64,000 nucleotides of DNA from Rhizobiales bacterium 62-47 (GTDB lineage Bacteria; Pseudomonadota; Alphaproteobacteria; Rhizobiales; Xanthobacteraceae). The stretch covers positions 62,001 through 126,000 of the forward strand of contig MKVX01000002.1 of the NCBI GenBank assembly GCA_001899255.1. Reading direction: 5' to 3'. Below, piece after piece: positions 37,629 through 46,272 of this stretch. The notes beneath the pieces were generated by a model. That model did not search any database. It had not been told where the DNA came from and saw only the letters and a program-made list of their open reading frames with translations. Made by a program: the position numbers and the translations under genes. Within the stretch, counting starts at the first letter, position 1, and every line of letters begins with the position of its first letter.

Positions 37629-40600
37629 ATGAATTCGCGCGGATCGTGGAGCATTGAGGGAATCGAGCCATCCGTCCGCGAGAGGGCCGAAGCCGCCGCG
37701 AGGCGTGCCGGCATGTCGCTGGAGGACTGGCTGAATTCGGCGATCCGCGAGGCTGACACCCCCGCGACACAAGGCGCGGCCGCCACATCCGATAAGCCGA
37801 ACCCGGCGCAGGACGCCCACGACGTCGCCGAAATCCATCAGCGGCTGGATTCGATCGCGCAGCAGATCGAACAGATGTCGCGGCCTGCGGAGCAGCACCA
37901 GCCGCCCGTTGCGCGCCAGCTCAACGACGCCATCTCGCGGCTCGACGAGCGCCTGGCGCGGATCACCGCGCCGACGCCGCATCCGCCGCAGCACATGGCC
38001 GAACCGGCCGCGCCCCATGACGACCACTCGGCGGCCGACATGGCCAGCAGCGCGCAGCCGCACCCCGCCTCCTCGCTGGATCTGGCGGTGGCGGAAATCC
38101 TCGCCCGCCAGGGCGAACTCGAGCGCGACCGCCGGCAAAGCGATGCCTCGCGCAAGGCAGCCACGACGCCTGCGTCGGCCGCGGATATTTCCGGCCTCGA
38201 ACAGCAACTCTCGAAGATCACCGGCCAGATCGAGGCCATGCAGCAGCCTGCCAATATCGAGCAGTCGATTGCGGCGCTGCGCAGCGAGCTCGGTGACATT
38301 CACCGGGCGATCGCCGAAGCCATGCCGCGCCGGGCGATCGAGTCGATCGAGCACGAAGTGCGCCGGCTGGCACAGCGCATCGACGACAATCGCCACGACG
38401 GCAGCGACGATCAGGCATTGGCCGGCGTCGAACGCGCGCTCGGCGAAATCCATCAGACGCTGACAACGCTGACGCCCGCCGAGCAACTGGCGGGCTTCGA
38501 CGAAGCTATCCGCAATCTCGGCGTCCGGCTCGACACCATTGTCCGCGCCGCCGACGATCCGGCGTCGCTGCAGCAGCTCGAAGGCACCATCGCCTCGTTG
38601 CGCAACATCGTCGCCACCGTCGCCTCCAACGAAGCGCTGGCGCAGCTCAGCGAGCATGTTCAGGCGCTGGCCACCAAGGTCGATCAGTTCTCCGCGACCG
38701 GCGGCTACGGCGAAACCTTCAGCGCGCTCGAACAACGCATCGCGACGCTGACGACAGCGCTGCAAACCCGTCCGGCCTCCGGCGAAATTCAATCCGAGCA
38801 GCTCGAAGGCGCGCTGCGCACGCTGTCCGAGCGACTCGACCGCATTCCGGTCGGCACCGACAGTTCGTCGGCCTTCGCGCATCTCGAACAGCGCGTGTCC
38901 TATCTGCTCGAACGGCTGGAAGCCTCGGCGGATCATCGCGCCAGCGGTCTGGGCCGCGTCGAAGAGGGCTTGCAGGACGTCCTGCGCCACCTCGAACAAC
39001 AGCAGGCGCAATTCGCCGCGCAGCCTCCGCGTACCGCAATACCTGAGCTGGCGCTCGACAGCGAGCTGGTAGACACCATCAAGCGCGAACTGATCGACAT
39101 CCGCAACAGCCAGTCGGAATCCGAGCGGCACACGCAAGATTCACTCGAGGCGGTTCACAACACGCTCGGGCACGTCGTCGATCGCCTGGCGATGATCGAA
39201 AGCGAATTGCGCGCCGTGCGCGCCGCGCCGCAGTCCCCGGCCGCCGCACCGATGGCTGCACGGCCGACGCCACCTCACCAGCGCCCCGAATTGCCAAATC
39301 CCGTGCAAGCCGCTCCCGCGGTTCGCGCCCCAACGGTGAGCGCGGCACCACCGCCCGCTCCGCCGGTCGCGCCAGAGGCAACGCTAGTTTTCGCCGCGTC
39401 CCGCATCGCCGACGACATATCCGAACCCGAAACGCCGCGGCAACGCCACGCTGACGTACCGGCCGTCACGACGCCGGCCACGGAGCCCCGTATCGAGCCG
39501 CTGCGTTCGCCGATCCATACCGAACTGCCGCCCGATCATCCGCTCGAGCCCGGCACGCGACCGCCGGGCCGCACTTTGTCGCCGGGCGAGCGCATCGCCG
39601 CGTCGGAAGATGCTCTCAGCGAGTTGTCGTCCGCCGCGCCGGTCGAACCGGCGAGCACCTCGAGCTTTATCGCTGCGGCGCGCCGCGCCGCACGGGCTGC
39701 CGCAAGTGCACCCACGACGGATGCGCCAAGCCGCGCCGTCTCGCTGAACGAGTCGATCCGCGCTGCCGCCAAGGGCTCAGCGATCACATCGAAGATTCGT
39801 TCGCTACTCGTCGGCGCGAGCGTCGTCGCGATCGTGCTTGGCTCGTTCAAAATGGCCATGACCTTGCTCGACAGCGGCTCGCCCCCGGCGAACCGGCCGC
39901 GCGCAGAGCAGTCGTCGACGGTGGCTCCCGCCGCCAGCGGCACCAGCAAATCGAACACGCTGCCGTCGATCACCTCCCCAACTCCGCTGGATCGGCAGTC
40001 GCTCAACGCGCCGGCCAATGCGAACGGCGCGACAGGCGAAAGCACCGCTTCTGCGCCACTGCCGAGCGCCGCCGTGACCGCAACGACGCCCGACAGCAAC
40101 GCTCCGCAGCCGGCGGCTCCGGATATCACCGGAAGCGTTCCGGCGGCAGGCAGCGGCGTTATGCCAGTCCCCGGCGCAAACAGCAGCGCGATTGCGCCGG
40201 ATGCCACCTTGGAGAAACTGCCCGAGAGCATCGGCAGCCTGACGCTGCGAACTGCGGCGCAGAAGGGCAATCCCGCCGCCGCCTACGAGATCGCGGTGCG
40301 CTACTCCGAAGGCAAAGGTGTCCCCGCCAATCTCGACGAGGCCGCCAAATGGTACGATCGCGCGGCGCAAGGCGGCATCGTTCCGGCCATCTTCCGCGTC
40401 GGCACGCTTTATGAGAAAGGCATCAGCTTCAAGAAGGATCTCGAGCTCGCCCGCCGCTACTACCTGATGGCGGCGGAACGCGGCAGCGCCAAGGCGATGC
40501 ACAACCTTGCCGTGCTCGATGCCGACGGCGGCGGCAAAGGCGCGAACTACAGCAGCGCCTCACAATGGTTCCGTAACGCCGCCGAGCGCGGCGTCGCCGA

Positions 40601-40910
40601 CAGTCAGTTCAATCTCGGCATTCTCTACGCGCGCGGCATCGGCGTCGAACAGAACTTCATCGAATCGTTCAAGTGGTTCAGTCTCGCCGCCGCGCAGGGC
40701 GATGCCGATGCCGGCCGCAAGCGCGACGAGATCGCCAAGCGGCTCGATGCCCAGTCTCTCGCCGCCGCCAAGCTCGCGGTGCAGAACTTCGTGCCAGTCA
40801 AGCAGCCCGAGGACGCCGTGACTGTCGCCGCTCCTGCCGGCGGCTGGGATGCGCCGCAGGCCAAGGCATCAGCGGCCAAAATGACCCGGACCGCCCGCGC
40901 GGCACATTAA
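37629..40910 (+). CDS. PodJ-like localization factor with coiled coils, one membrane helix and SEL1 repeats
   Basis: A 1093-residue protein. The N-terminal motif (SIEGIEPSVRERAEAAARRAG, then MSLEDWLNSAIRE) is characteristic of PodJ-type proteins of Rhizobiales. A long Ala/Glu/Gln-rich coiled-coil region spans about 60-540. A Pro/Ala-rich linker follows to about 700, then a single membrane helix at about 725-742 (SLLVGASVVAIVLGSF). After another linker, a periplasmic domain has four or so SEL1/TPR-like repeats (about 870-1045, for example AAYEIAVRYSEGKGVPANLD). PodJ organises polar growth and appendage sites. The peptidoglycan-binding C-terminus of Caulobacter PodJ is not seen. The exact role here is inferred. 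Confidence 0.82.
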   Translation: MNSRGSWSIEGIEPSVRERAEAAARRAGMSLEDWLNSAIREADTPATQGAAATSDKPNPAQDAHDVAEIHQRLDSIAQQIEQMSRPAEQHQPPVARQLNDAISRLDERLARITAPTPHPPQHMAEPAAPHDDHSAADMASSAQPHPASSLDLAVAEILARQGELERDRRQSDASRKAATTPASAADISGLEQQLSKITGQIEAMQQPANIEQSIAALRSELGDIHRAIAEAMPRRAIESIEHEVRRLAQRIDDNRHDGSDDQALAGVERALGEIHQTLTTLTPAEQLAGFDEAIRNLGVRLDTIVRAADDPASLQQLEGTIASLRNIVATVASNEALAQLSEHVQALATKVDQFSATGGYGETFSALEQRIATLTTALQTRPASGEIQSEQLEGALRTLSERLDRIPVGTDSSSAFAHLEQRVSYLLERLEASADHRASGLGRVEEGLQDVLRHLEQQQAQFAAQPPRTAIPELALDSELVDTIKRELIDIRNSQSESERHTQDSLEAVHNTLGHVVDRLAMIESELRAVRAAPQSPAAAPMAARPTPPHQRPELPNPVQAAPAVRAPTVSAAPPPAPPVAPEATLVFAASRIADDISEPETPRQRHADVPAVTTPATEPRIEPLRSPIHTELPPDHPLEPGTRPPGRTLSPGERIAASEDALSELSSAAPVEPASTSSFIAAARRAARAAASAPTTDAPSRAVSLNESIRAAAKGSAITSKIRSLLVGASVVAIVLGSFKMAMTLLDSGSPPANRPRAEQSSTVAPAASGTSKSNTLPSITSPTPLDRQSLNAPANANGATGESTASAPLPSAAVTATTPDSNAPQPAAPDITGSVPAAGSGVMPVPGANSSAIAPDATLEKLPESIGSLTLRTAAQKGNPAAAYEIAVRYSEGKGVPANLDEAAKWYDRAAQGGIVPAIFRVGTLYEKGISFKKDLELARRYYLMAAERGSAKAMHNLAVLDADGGGKGANYSSASQWFRNAAERGVADSQFNLGILYARGIGVEQNFIESFKWFSLAAAQGDADAGRKRDEIAKRLDAQSLAAAKLAVQNFVPVKQPEDAVTVAAPAGGWDAPQAKASAAKMTRTARAAH

Positions 40911-40937
40911 TCGCGTTCATTCACCAAACGATCAGAT

Positions 40938-40981
40938 CGGCGGCGGATCGGGCTGAAAAACCCGCCGCCGCCGGATTCTTT
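40938..40981 (+). terminator. Possible terminator after the PodJ-like gene
   Basis: CGGCGGCGG (40938-40946) pairs with CCGCCGCCG (40962-40970) around a 15-base loop containing five A. ATTCTTTA follows. The stem is strong but the T-run is poor, so this is a tentative call. Confidence 0.4.
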
Positions 40982-41097
40982 AATGCCGCCGCAAGCTGAA
41001 TTCGGTTATGCAGGGACCGGTGTTGTGATCACACCGCATTGTCACGCGCCGTGATGCCGTCGATCTGCGCCACGGCCCATTTGCGAAACGAACGCCC

Positions 41098-42024
41098 GTG
41101 CAGCTTTATCTCCCGATCGCCGACATCCCGATCAACGTCTTCCTCATCCTGGCGATGGGCGCAGCGGTCGGGTTCGTCTCCGGGATGTTCGGCATCGGCG
41201 GCGGCTTCCTGCTGACGCCGCTCCTGATCTTCATCGGCATTTCGCCGGCAGTCGCGGTGGCGTCGGTCTCCACGCACATCGCCGCATCGTCGCTATCCGG
41301 CGCGCTGTCCTACTGGCGCAAACGCTCGATCGACCTGACGCTGGCGCTGGTCTTGCTCGGCGGCAGTATTCTCGGCACCGTGCTCGGTGTCTGGCTGTTT
41401 ACCTACCTGCGCACGCTCGGCCAGCTCGATCTGGTGATCGCATTGTCCTACGTCGTACTGCTGAGCGGTGTCGGCGCGGCGATGTTCTATGAAGGCATGC
41501 GTGCCATCGCGCGGGCGCGCCGCGGCGGCAACCCGACGCTGCGGCGGCCGGGCAGCCATAGCTGGATTCATGGCCTGCCGCTGAAGATGCGGTTCAAGCG
41601 CTCGAAGATCTATCTCTCGGTGATCCCGGTTAATGTGATCGGGCTGCTGATCGGGTTCATCGGCGCCATCATGGGTGTCGGCGGCAGCTTCATTCTGATC
41701 CCGTTGTTGATCTATCTGCTGCGGGTGCCGACCAGCACGGTCATCGGCACCTCGATGGCGCTGACGCTGGTGACGATGGTGATTGCCACCGTGCTGCACG
41801 CCGTCACCAATCATCAGGTCGATGCGGTGCTGGCGCTGATCCTGATGGTCGGCGGCGTCACCGGCGCGCAGTTCGGCGCCCGCGCCGGCCAGCGCATTCG
41901 CGGCGAACAGCTCCGGCTGCTGCTGGGCCTCTTGATCTTCGCCGTCGGCGTGCGGTTCGCGGTCGAACTCGCGATCCGGCCCGAGGAACTCTACACCATT
42001 CGCGAAGCGGGAGGCGGCGGATGA
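41098..42024 (+). CDS. TauE/SafE-family sulfite/anion exporter (DUF81)
   Basis: A 308-residue membrane protein with about eight helices. The duplicated family motif appears as SGMFGIGGGFLLTPLLIF in the first half and GAIMGVGGSFILIPLLIYLL in the second. The family exports sulfite, sulfoacetate or related anions; the substrate here is unknown. Translation starts from GTG 41098. The stop overlaps the next gene (ATGA at 42021-42024), and the two families are usually found paired, so they probably act together. Confidence 0.92.
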   Translation: MQLYLPIADIPINVFLILAMGAAVGFVSGMFGIGGGFLLTPLLIFIGISPAVAVASVSTHIAASSLSGALSYWRKRSIDLTLALVLLGGSILGTVLGVWLFTYLRTLGQLDLVIALSYVVLLSGVGAAMFYEGMRAIARARRGGNPTLRRPGSHSWIHGLPLKMRFKRSKIYLSVIPVNVIGLLIGFIGAIMGVGGSFILIPLLIYLLRVPTSTVIGTSMALTLVTMVIATVLHAVTNHQVDAVLALILMVGGVTGAQFGARAGQRIRGEQLRLLLGLLIFAVGVRFAVELAIRPEELYTIREAGGGG

Positions 42025-42806
42025 GCTGGCTGCGCCTCGCCATCGTCGGGATAGCCCTATCGCTGGGGTGCATCGCCAGCAGCGATCGCGCCTGCGCGGA
42101 GCGGCTCATCGTCTCGGTGTCGAACCACCGCGTCACCGTGACGTCGAGCTATGCCGGCGAGGAACTGGTGCTGTTCGGATCCGTCGAACGCGACGGCAAC
42201 GCGACGGCGCAGGACGGTTACGACCTCGTGGTCACGGTCAGCGGTCCACGCGCCGACATGGTGACGCGCCGCAAGGAGCGCCGGTTCGGCATCTGGGTCA
42301 ATGCCGACTCCCGTCAGTTCCTTGACGTCCCTGCCTATCTGGCGATCTCCTCGAACCGGCCGATCGATCGTATTGCGCCGCCCGACGTACGCCGGCGGCA
42401 ACAGCTCGGCCTCGACAACGTGCTGCTGACCCAACGCGTCGGCACCGACTATGCCGACGTTGTCGCCAGCGATCCGTTTCGCAGCGCCTTTGTGCGGCTG
42501 CGCGCCGATCACGGCCTCTATCGCGAGGCCACGTCGGCCGTCACCTTCCTGACCCCGACGCTGTTCCGCACCGGCATTCCTCTGCCCGCCGAAGTGCCGA
42601 TCGGCACCTACAACGTCGACATCCAGCTATTCAGCAACGGCGCGCTCGTGACCCGCACGCAAACCGCGTTTGAAGTCGTGAAGGTGGGATTCGAGCAGTT
42701 CATCGCCAATACCGCGCGTCATCACGGTCTCGCTTACGGCCTCGCCACCGCGATGATGGCGCTGCTGACCGGCTGGATGGCCTCGATCGTCTTCCGCCGC
42801 GACTAG
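42021..42806 (+). CDS. TIGR02186 family membrane protein (TauE partner)
   Basis: A 261-residue protein. A signal peptide of about 27 residues ends near ACAE. A periplasmic beta-rich domain follows (LIVSVSNHRVTVTSSYAGEELVLFG, VVTVSGPRADMVTRRKER). The C-terminus has a membrane helix (GLATAMMALLTGWMASIVF). This matches the TIGR02186 family, which has no assigned function. Coupled translation with the TauE gene suggests it is a periplasmic subunit or regulator of that exporter. Confidence 0.88.
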   Translation: MSWLRLAIVGIALSLGCIASSDRACAERLIVSVSNHRVTVTSSYAGEELVLFGSVERDGNATAQDGYDLVVTVSGPRADMVTRRKERRFGIWVNADSRQFLDVPAYLAISSNRPIDRIAPPDVRRRQQLGLDNVLLTQRVGTDYADVVASDPFRSAFVRLRADHGLYREATSAVTFLTPTLFRTGIPLPAEVPIGTYNVDIQLFSNGALVTRTQTAFEVVKVGFEQFIANTARHHGLAYGLATAMMALLTGWMASIVFRRD

Positions 42807-42820
42807 CAAGCCGCACCGGC

Positions 42821-44122
42821 TCAGAACATCAGTCCGATCGCCATTCCGGCTACACTTGCCGCCATCGCTGCTGTCGACAGCCAGCCGAGCCAATACAGGG
42901 TGCCGCCGATCACGAACCGCTTCATGATCTCCTTGCGGCGGACCATGAACATCAACAACACCATGACCGGCACCGCCAGCACGCCGTTGATGACCGCGCT
43001 CCAGAACAACGCCGAGATCGGATTGATCGGCGTGAAATTCAAGACGATGCCGATGACGCCCGACAACGTCAGAACGGCGTAGAACGCCACCGCCTCTTTC
43101 GGCTTGCGTCCGAGTCCAACCGGCCAGCGGCGTCCCTCGCCGACCGCGTAGGCAGCTCCGCCGGCCAGCACCGGGATCGCCAGCAATCCGGTGCCGACGA
43201 TACCGAGCGCAAACACGATCTCTGCGAACGCGCCGGCAATCGGCCGTAGCGCTTCCGCCGCCTCGGCCGAGGTCGTGATATCGGTCTTGCCGTTGGCGTG
43301 CAGCGTCGCCGCGGCGATGACGATAATCGACAGCGCGATCAGGGTCGAGAACGCCATGCCGATAATGGTGTCGGCGCGGATGCGATGAAACTCCGCGACG
43401 GCATCGCCCGGCGTTTTGACCAGCGGTTTCTTGTTGGGATCGACACGCTCGTCTTCGGCTTCCTGCGACGCCTGCCAGAAGAACAGATACGGCGAGATGG
43501 TCGTGCCGAGAATTGCGACGATTGTCGTCCAGTAGTCGGCATCCCAGGCGAGTCGCGGCAGCACGGCCCCCTGCAGCGCCTCGGTCCACGCCACATTGGT
43601 GACGGCCAAGGCCGCGACATAAGTGAACAGGCTGAGCGTCAGCCATTTCAGCACCGCGACGTAACGCTTGTATTCGAAGAATATCTGCGCGACCACGGAG
43701 ATCAGGCCATACATCACCACATAGGCGAAGGCCGGGCCGCCCACCAGCAGCTTCGACGCATCCGCCATCGCGGCGAGATCGGCTGCGATATTGATGGTGT
43801 TGGCAATGAACAACAGCGCCACCACGATATTCAGCAGCAACGGCGGATAGTGTCGGCAGACATTGCCGGCGATGCCGCGACCGGTGACGCGGCCGACGCG
43901 ACCGGAGATTTCCTGAATAGCTGCCATCAGCGGAAAGCTGACGATCATCGTCCAACCGATGCCGTAGCCGAGTTGCGCGCCGGCCTGGCTGTAAGTACCG
44001 ATGCCGGATGGATCGTCGTCGGCGGCCCCGGTGATCAGTCCGGGACCGAGCGCGCGCAACCAGCCGCGCGGCCCCTTCAGCGATGGCTCGACCGCTTCAC
44101 CGCGCTTGATCTGCTTGTTCAC
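42821..44122 (-). CDS. Nramp-family divalent-metal-like transporter with non-canonical metal site
   Basis: A 433-residue membrane protein with about eleven helices and the LeuT-fold pattern of Nramp proteins. In canonical Nramp the metal is held by DPGN in TM1 and MPH in TM6. Here TM1 reads ADDDPSGIGTY (D35-S39-G40) and TM6 reads GTTISPYLFF (S210-P211-Y212), so the Asn, Met and His are missing. This points to a divergent branch with altered specificity. The GTG at 44120-44122, preceded by GAGG, is chosen as start. The frame extends to 44200 but those residues are not family-like. It is isolated and convergent with the TIGR02186 gene. Confidence 0.88.
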   Translation of the reverse strand: MNKQIKRGEAVEPSLKGPRGWLRALGPGLITGAADDDPSGIGTYSQAGAQLGYGIGWTMIVSFPLMAAIQEISGRVGRVTGRGIAGNVCRHYPPLLLNIVVALLFIANTINIAADLAAMADASKLLVGGPAFAYVVMYGLISVVAQIFFEYKRYVAVLKWLTLSLFTYVAALAVTNVAWTEALQGAVLPRLAWDADYWTTIVAILGTTISPYLFFWQASQEAEDERVDPNKKPLVKTPGDAVAEFHRIRADTIIGMAFSTLIALSIIVIAAATLHANGKTDITTSAEAAEALRPIAGAFAEIVFALGIVGTGLLAIPVLAGGAAYAVGEGRRWPVGLGRKPKEAVAFYAVLTLSGVIGIVLNFTPINPISALFWSAVINGVLAVPVMVLLMFMVRRKEIMKRFVIGGTLYWLGWLSTAAMAASVAGMAIGLMF

Positions 44123-44223
44123 GCCCGCCTCGCTTGCCTCAGCGAGCGCTAAACGCGCCACGCCGCACTGCGTTCCCGCGGCAGAACTATGGCATGGCAA
44201 TTATCGCCGCGACATCCTTTCGC

Positions 44224-45162
44224 TCATTGACCGGCCTTTCGACCTGCTGAGCCCCCCGATGTCGTTGCCGGCCGGGTCACCAGATAGACGCCGAGCGCCA
44301 CAGGGACGATGCCGAGCAGATCGCGGGCTTCGACATGTTCGCCAAGCACCATCCACGCGAACAGCATGCCGAGCGGCGGCATCAGGAAGTGATAGGCGCT
44401 GGCCGCTGTCGCTCCGCACGTCTTCAGCAGATGAAACCACAACAGGTAGCCGAGCATCGAGCCGCCCAGCACGAGAAAGGCAAAAGCGCCGAGCAACTGG
44501 ATGTTGGGCACGATGTCGCTCACCGACGACAGCGTGAACGCAAAGGGCACGACCGCCAGTCCACCGGCGAGATTCTGAATCCCGTTGCCGAGCCAGAGGT
44601 CGCCCTTCGGTGCGAACAATTTGAACAGCATGGTGCCGGCAACGAGCGAAGCCAAAGACGCCAGCGTGAACATGATGCCGTGCAGGCTGTCGGTGCCGAT
44701 GGCGATGCGATGCCAGACGATCATCGCGACACCGGCGATGCCGAGCAACAGACCAGCGACCTTGCGCCAAGTCAGCGCCTCGCTGAGAAACATCGCGGCG
44801 AGCACCGCGGTGAAGATCGGATTGGCGCTGACGATCAGGCCACCGAGACCCGCCGATACGGTCTGCAGCCCGGTGTAGCCGAACCCGAGATAGAGCGCGT
44901 TGTTGGCGACGCCGAGCGCGGCGAAGACCGCAACGTCCCGCCATGACATCGACCACTTATCGCGTCGCAGCGCCGCGACGCCGACGACCAGCGCGCCGGC
45001 GAGCAGGAATCGGCCAGCCAGCAGGATCAGCGGCGGACAGTAGGTGACGCCGATTTTCCCGGCGACGAAGGCGAAGCTCCACAGCAGGCAGAACAGCCCG
45101 ATATAGAGCGGCAGCGTATTGAAGCCTGGGCGGGCAACCGCGATCGACGGAGCGAGGGACAT
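44224..45162 (-). CDS. EamA/DMT-superfamily transporter
   Basis: A 312-residue protein with ten predicted helices in two EamA halves (FCLLWSFAFVAGKIG in the first; GSMLGYLLWFHLLKTCGATAASAY in the second, near PPLGMLFAWMVLGE). The family exports amino acids and other metabolites. A very good ribosome site (AAAGGAG, 8 bases) precedes the ATG. It is divergent from the LysR gene with 94 bases between starts, the standard layout for a LysR-controlled exporter. Confidence 0.92.
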   Translation of the reverse strand: MSLAPSIAVARPGFNTLPLYIGLFCLLWSFAFVAGKIGVTYCPPLILLAGRFLLAGALVVGVAALRRDKWSMSWRDVAVFAALGVANNALYLGFGYTGLQTVSAGLGGLIVSANPIFTAVLAAMFLSEALTWRKVAGLLLGIAGVAMIVWHRIAIGTDSLHGIMFTLASLASLVAGTMLFKLFAPKGDLWLGNGIQNLAGGLAVVPFAFTLSSVSDIVPNIQLLGAFAFLVLGGSMLGYLLWFHLLKTCGATAASAYHFLMPPLGMLFAWMVLGEHVEARDLLGIVPVALGVYLVTRPATTSGGSAGRKAGQ

Positions 45163-45198
45163 GGCAGATCTCCTTTGTCCCCGGTCTAAACCTCGGCT

Positions 45199-45212
45199 TT
45201 TCCATTTGGAAA
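45199..45212. promoter_or_regulatory. Candidate LysR operator
   Basis: TTTCC-ATTT-GGAAA is an inverted repeat with perfect 5-base arms in the AT-rich gap between the EamA and LysR genes. A second GGAAA half-site lies at about 45237-45241. LysR regulators typically bind such dyads with T-N11-A spacing near divergent promoters. Confidence 0.45.
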
Positions 45213-45256
45213 TTAAATGATAAACTATGGATCAGTGGAAAATTGAATGGTGCGCC

Positions 45257-46120
45257 ATGTTCGATCTCGAGTTGCTGCGCAGCTTTGTTTCCGTTGTCGA
45301 TTCCGGTGGATTCACCCGCGCGGGCGAGCGCGTCCACAAGACGCAATCCACCGTCAGCCAGCAGATCAAGCGCCTGGAAGATGATGTCGGCCGGCCGCTG
45401 CTCAACCGCGCCGGCAAGACCGTGGTGCCGACGGAAGACGGCGAGCGGTTGCTGTCCTATGCGCGGCGGATGCTGTCGCTCGCCGAGGAGGCGCGCGATG
45501 TGCTGGCGCGGCCGAGCGACGAAGGCGCGGTGCGGCTCGGCATCCCCGAAGACTTCGCAGCCTATCGCCTGACAGAATTGCTGGCGAATTTCGCGCGCGC
45601 GCGGCCCGGCCTGCGGCTCGACGTGCGTGCCGACCAGAGCATCCATCTGCGGCGCGATCTCGAGCGCGGCGAACTCGACCTTGCGCTGCTCAAGCGCGCC
45701 GCCGGTGAAAAGGGCGGCATCGCGGTGTGGCCGGAGCGCGTGCACTGGGTCACCAGCAAGGCGAACCCGGTCGATCTGTCTTGTGGATCGGTGCCGCTGA
45801 TCGGCTTTCCCGCCGGCTGCCTGTACCGCGCCGGCGCCATCCACGCCATCGAAGCCGCCGGGCGCTCGTGGCACATGGCCTATTCCAGTTCGAGTCTGGT
45901 CGGCATCCAGGCCGCGGTCGGCGCCGGTTTGGGCCTCGGCATACTTTCGGAAATTGCGATCCTGCCGAACCACCGCATCCTCACCGCGAAGGACGGCTTC
46001 GCGCCGATCGACAAGACCGAGATGGCGCTGGTTGCTGCACCCGATGCCAGCCCGGCGACGCTGCGGCTGGCGGATCGGCTCGCCGAGTTCTGCGCCGCCG
46101 TGCAATCCAAGGCGGCGTAA
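45257..46120 (+). CDS. LysR-family transcriptional regulator
   Basis: A 287-residue regulator. The N-terminal winged helix-turn-helix reads LELLRSFVSVVDSGGFTRAG and TQSTVSQQIKRLEDDVG. A periplasmic-binding-protein-like effector domain follows (VRLGIPEDFAAYRLTELLANF). The ATG at 45257 begins the conserved HTH. An in-frame ATG at 45227 would add ten residues, and neither has a strong ribosome site. It probably controls the divergent EamA exporter and itself; the ligand is unknown. Confidence 0.92.
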   Translation: MFDLELLRSFVSVVDSGGFTRAGERVHKTQSTVSQQIKRLEDDVGRPLLNRAGKTVVPTEDGERLLSYARRMLSLAEEARDVLARPSDEGAVRLGIPEDFAAYRLTELLANFARARPGLRLDVRADQSIHLRRDLERGELDLALLKRAAGEKGGIAVWPERVHWVTSKANPVDLSCGSVPLIGFPAGCLYRAGAIHAIEAAGRSWHMAYSSSSLVGIQAAVGAGLGLGILSEIAILPNHRILTAKDGFAPIDKTEMALVAAPDASPATLRLADRLAEFCAAVQSKAA

Positions 46121-46191
46121 GTTTGGGCGCAACGCAGACGCCCGAGGGTCTGCCTCACAACGCATTCAATGAATCGGCAGCTCATTGGTTC

Positions 46192-46220
46192 GTCATGGCC
46201 GGGACAAGCCCGGCCATGAC
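46192..46220. repeat. Short perfect palindrome (repeat family C), copy 1
   Basis: GTCATGGCCGGG (46192-46203) and CCCGGCCATGAC (46209-46220) form a perfect 12-base stem with an ACAAG loop. Variants occur at 56243-56325. It lies between the convergent LysR and pdeM genes and could act as a weak terminator. Confidence 0.8.
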
Positions 46221-46272
46221 AGAAAGAGCATGACGTCGCCGCATCAACTGACGCTCATGCATCCCAAATCTT

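Noticed and set aside
37560-39137. A 525-codon minus-strand frame over the PodJ-like gene.
   Set aside because: It mirrors the repetitive coiled-coil coding sequence; no ribosome site or family pattern is visible.
37800-39200. Recurring similar segments that might be a CRISPR or tandem repeat array.
   Set aside because: The repetition is in the coiled-coil protein sequence (Leu-Glu-Gln patterns), with no constant DNA repeat or spacer length.
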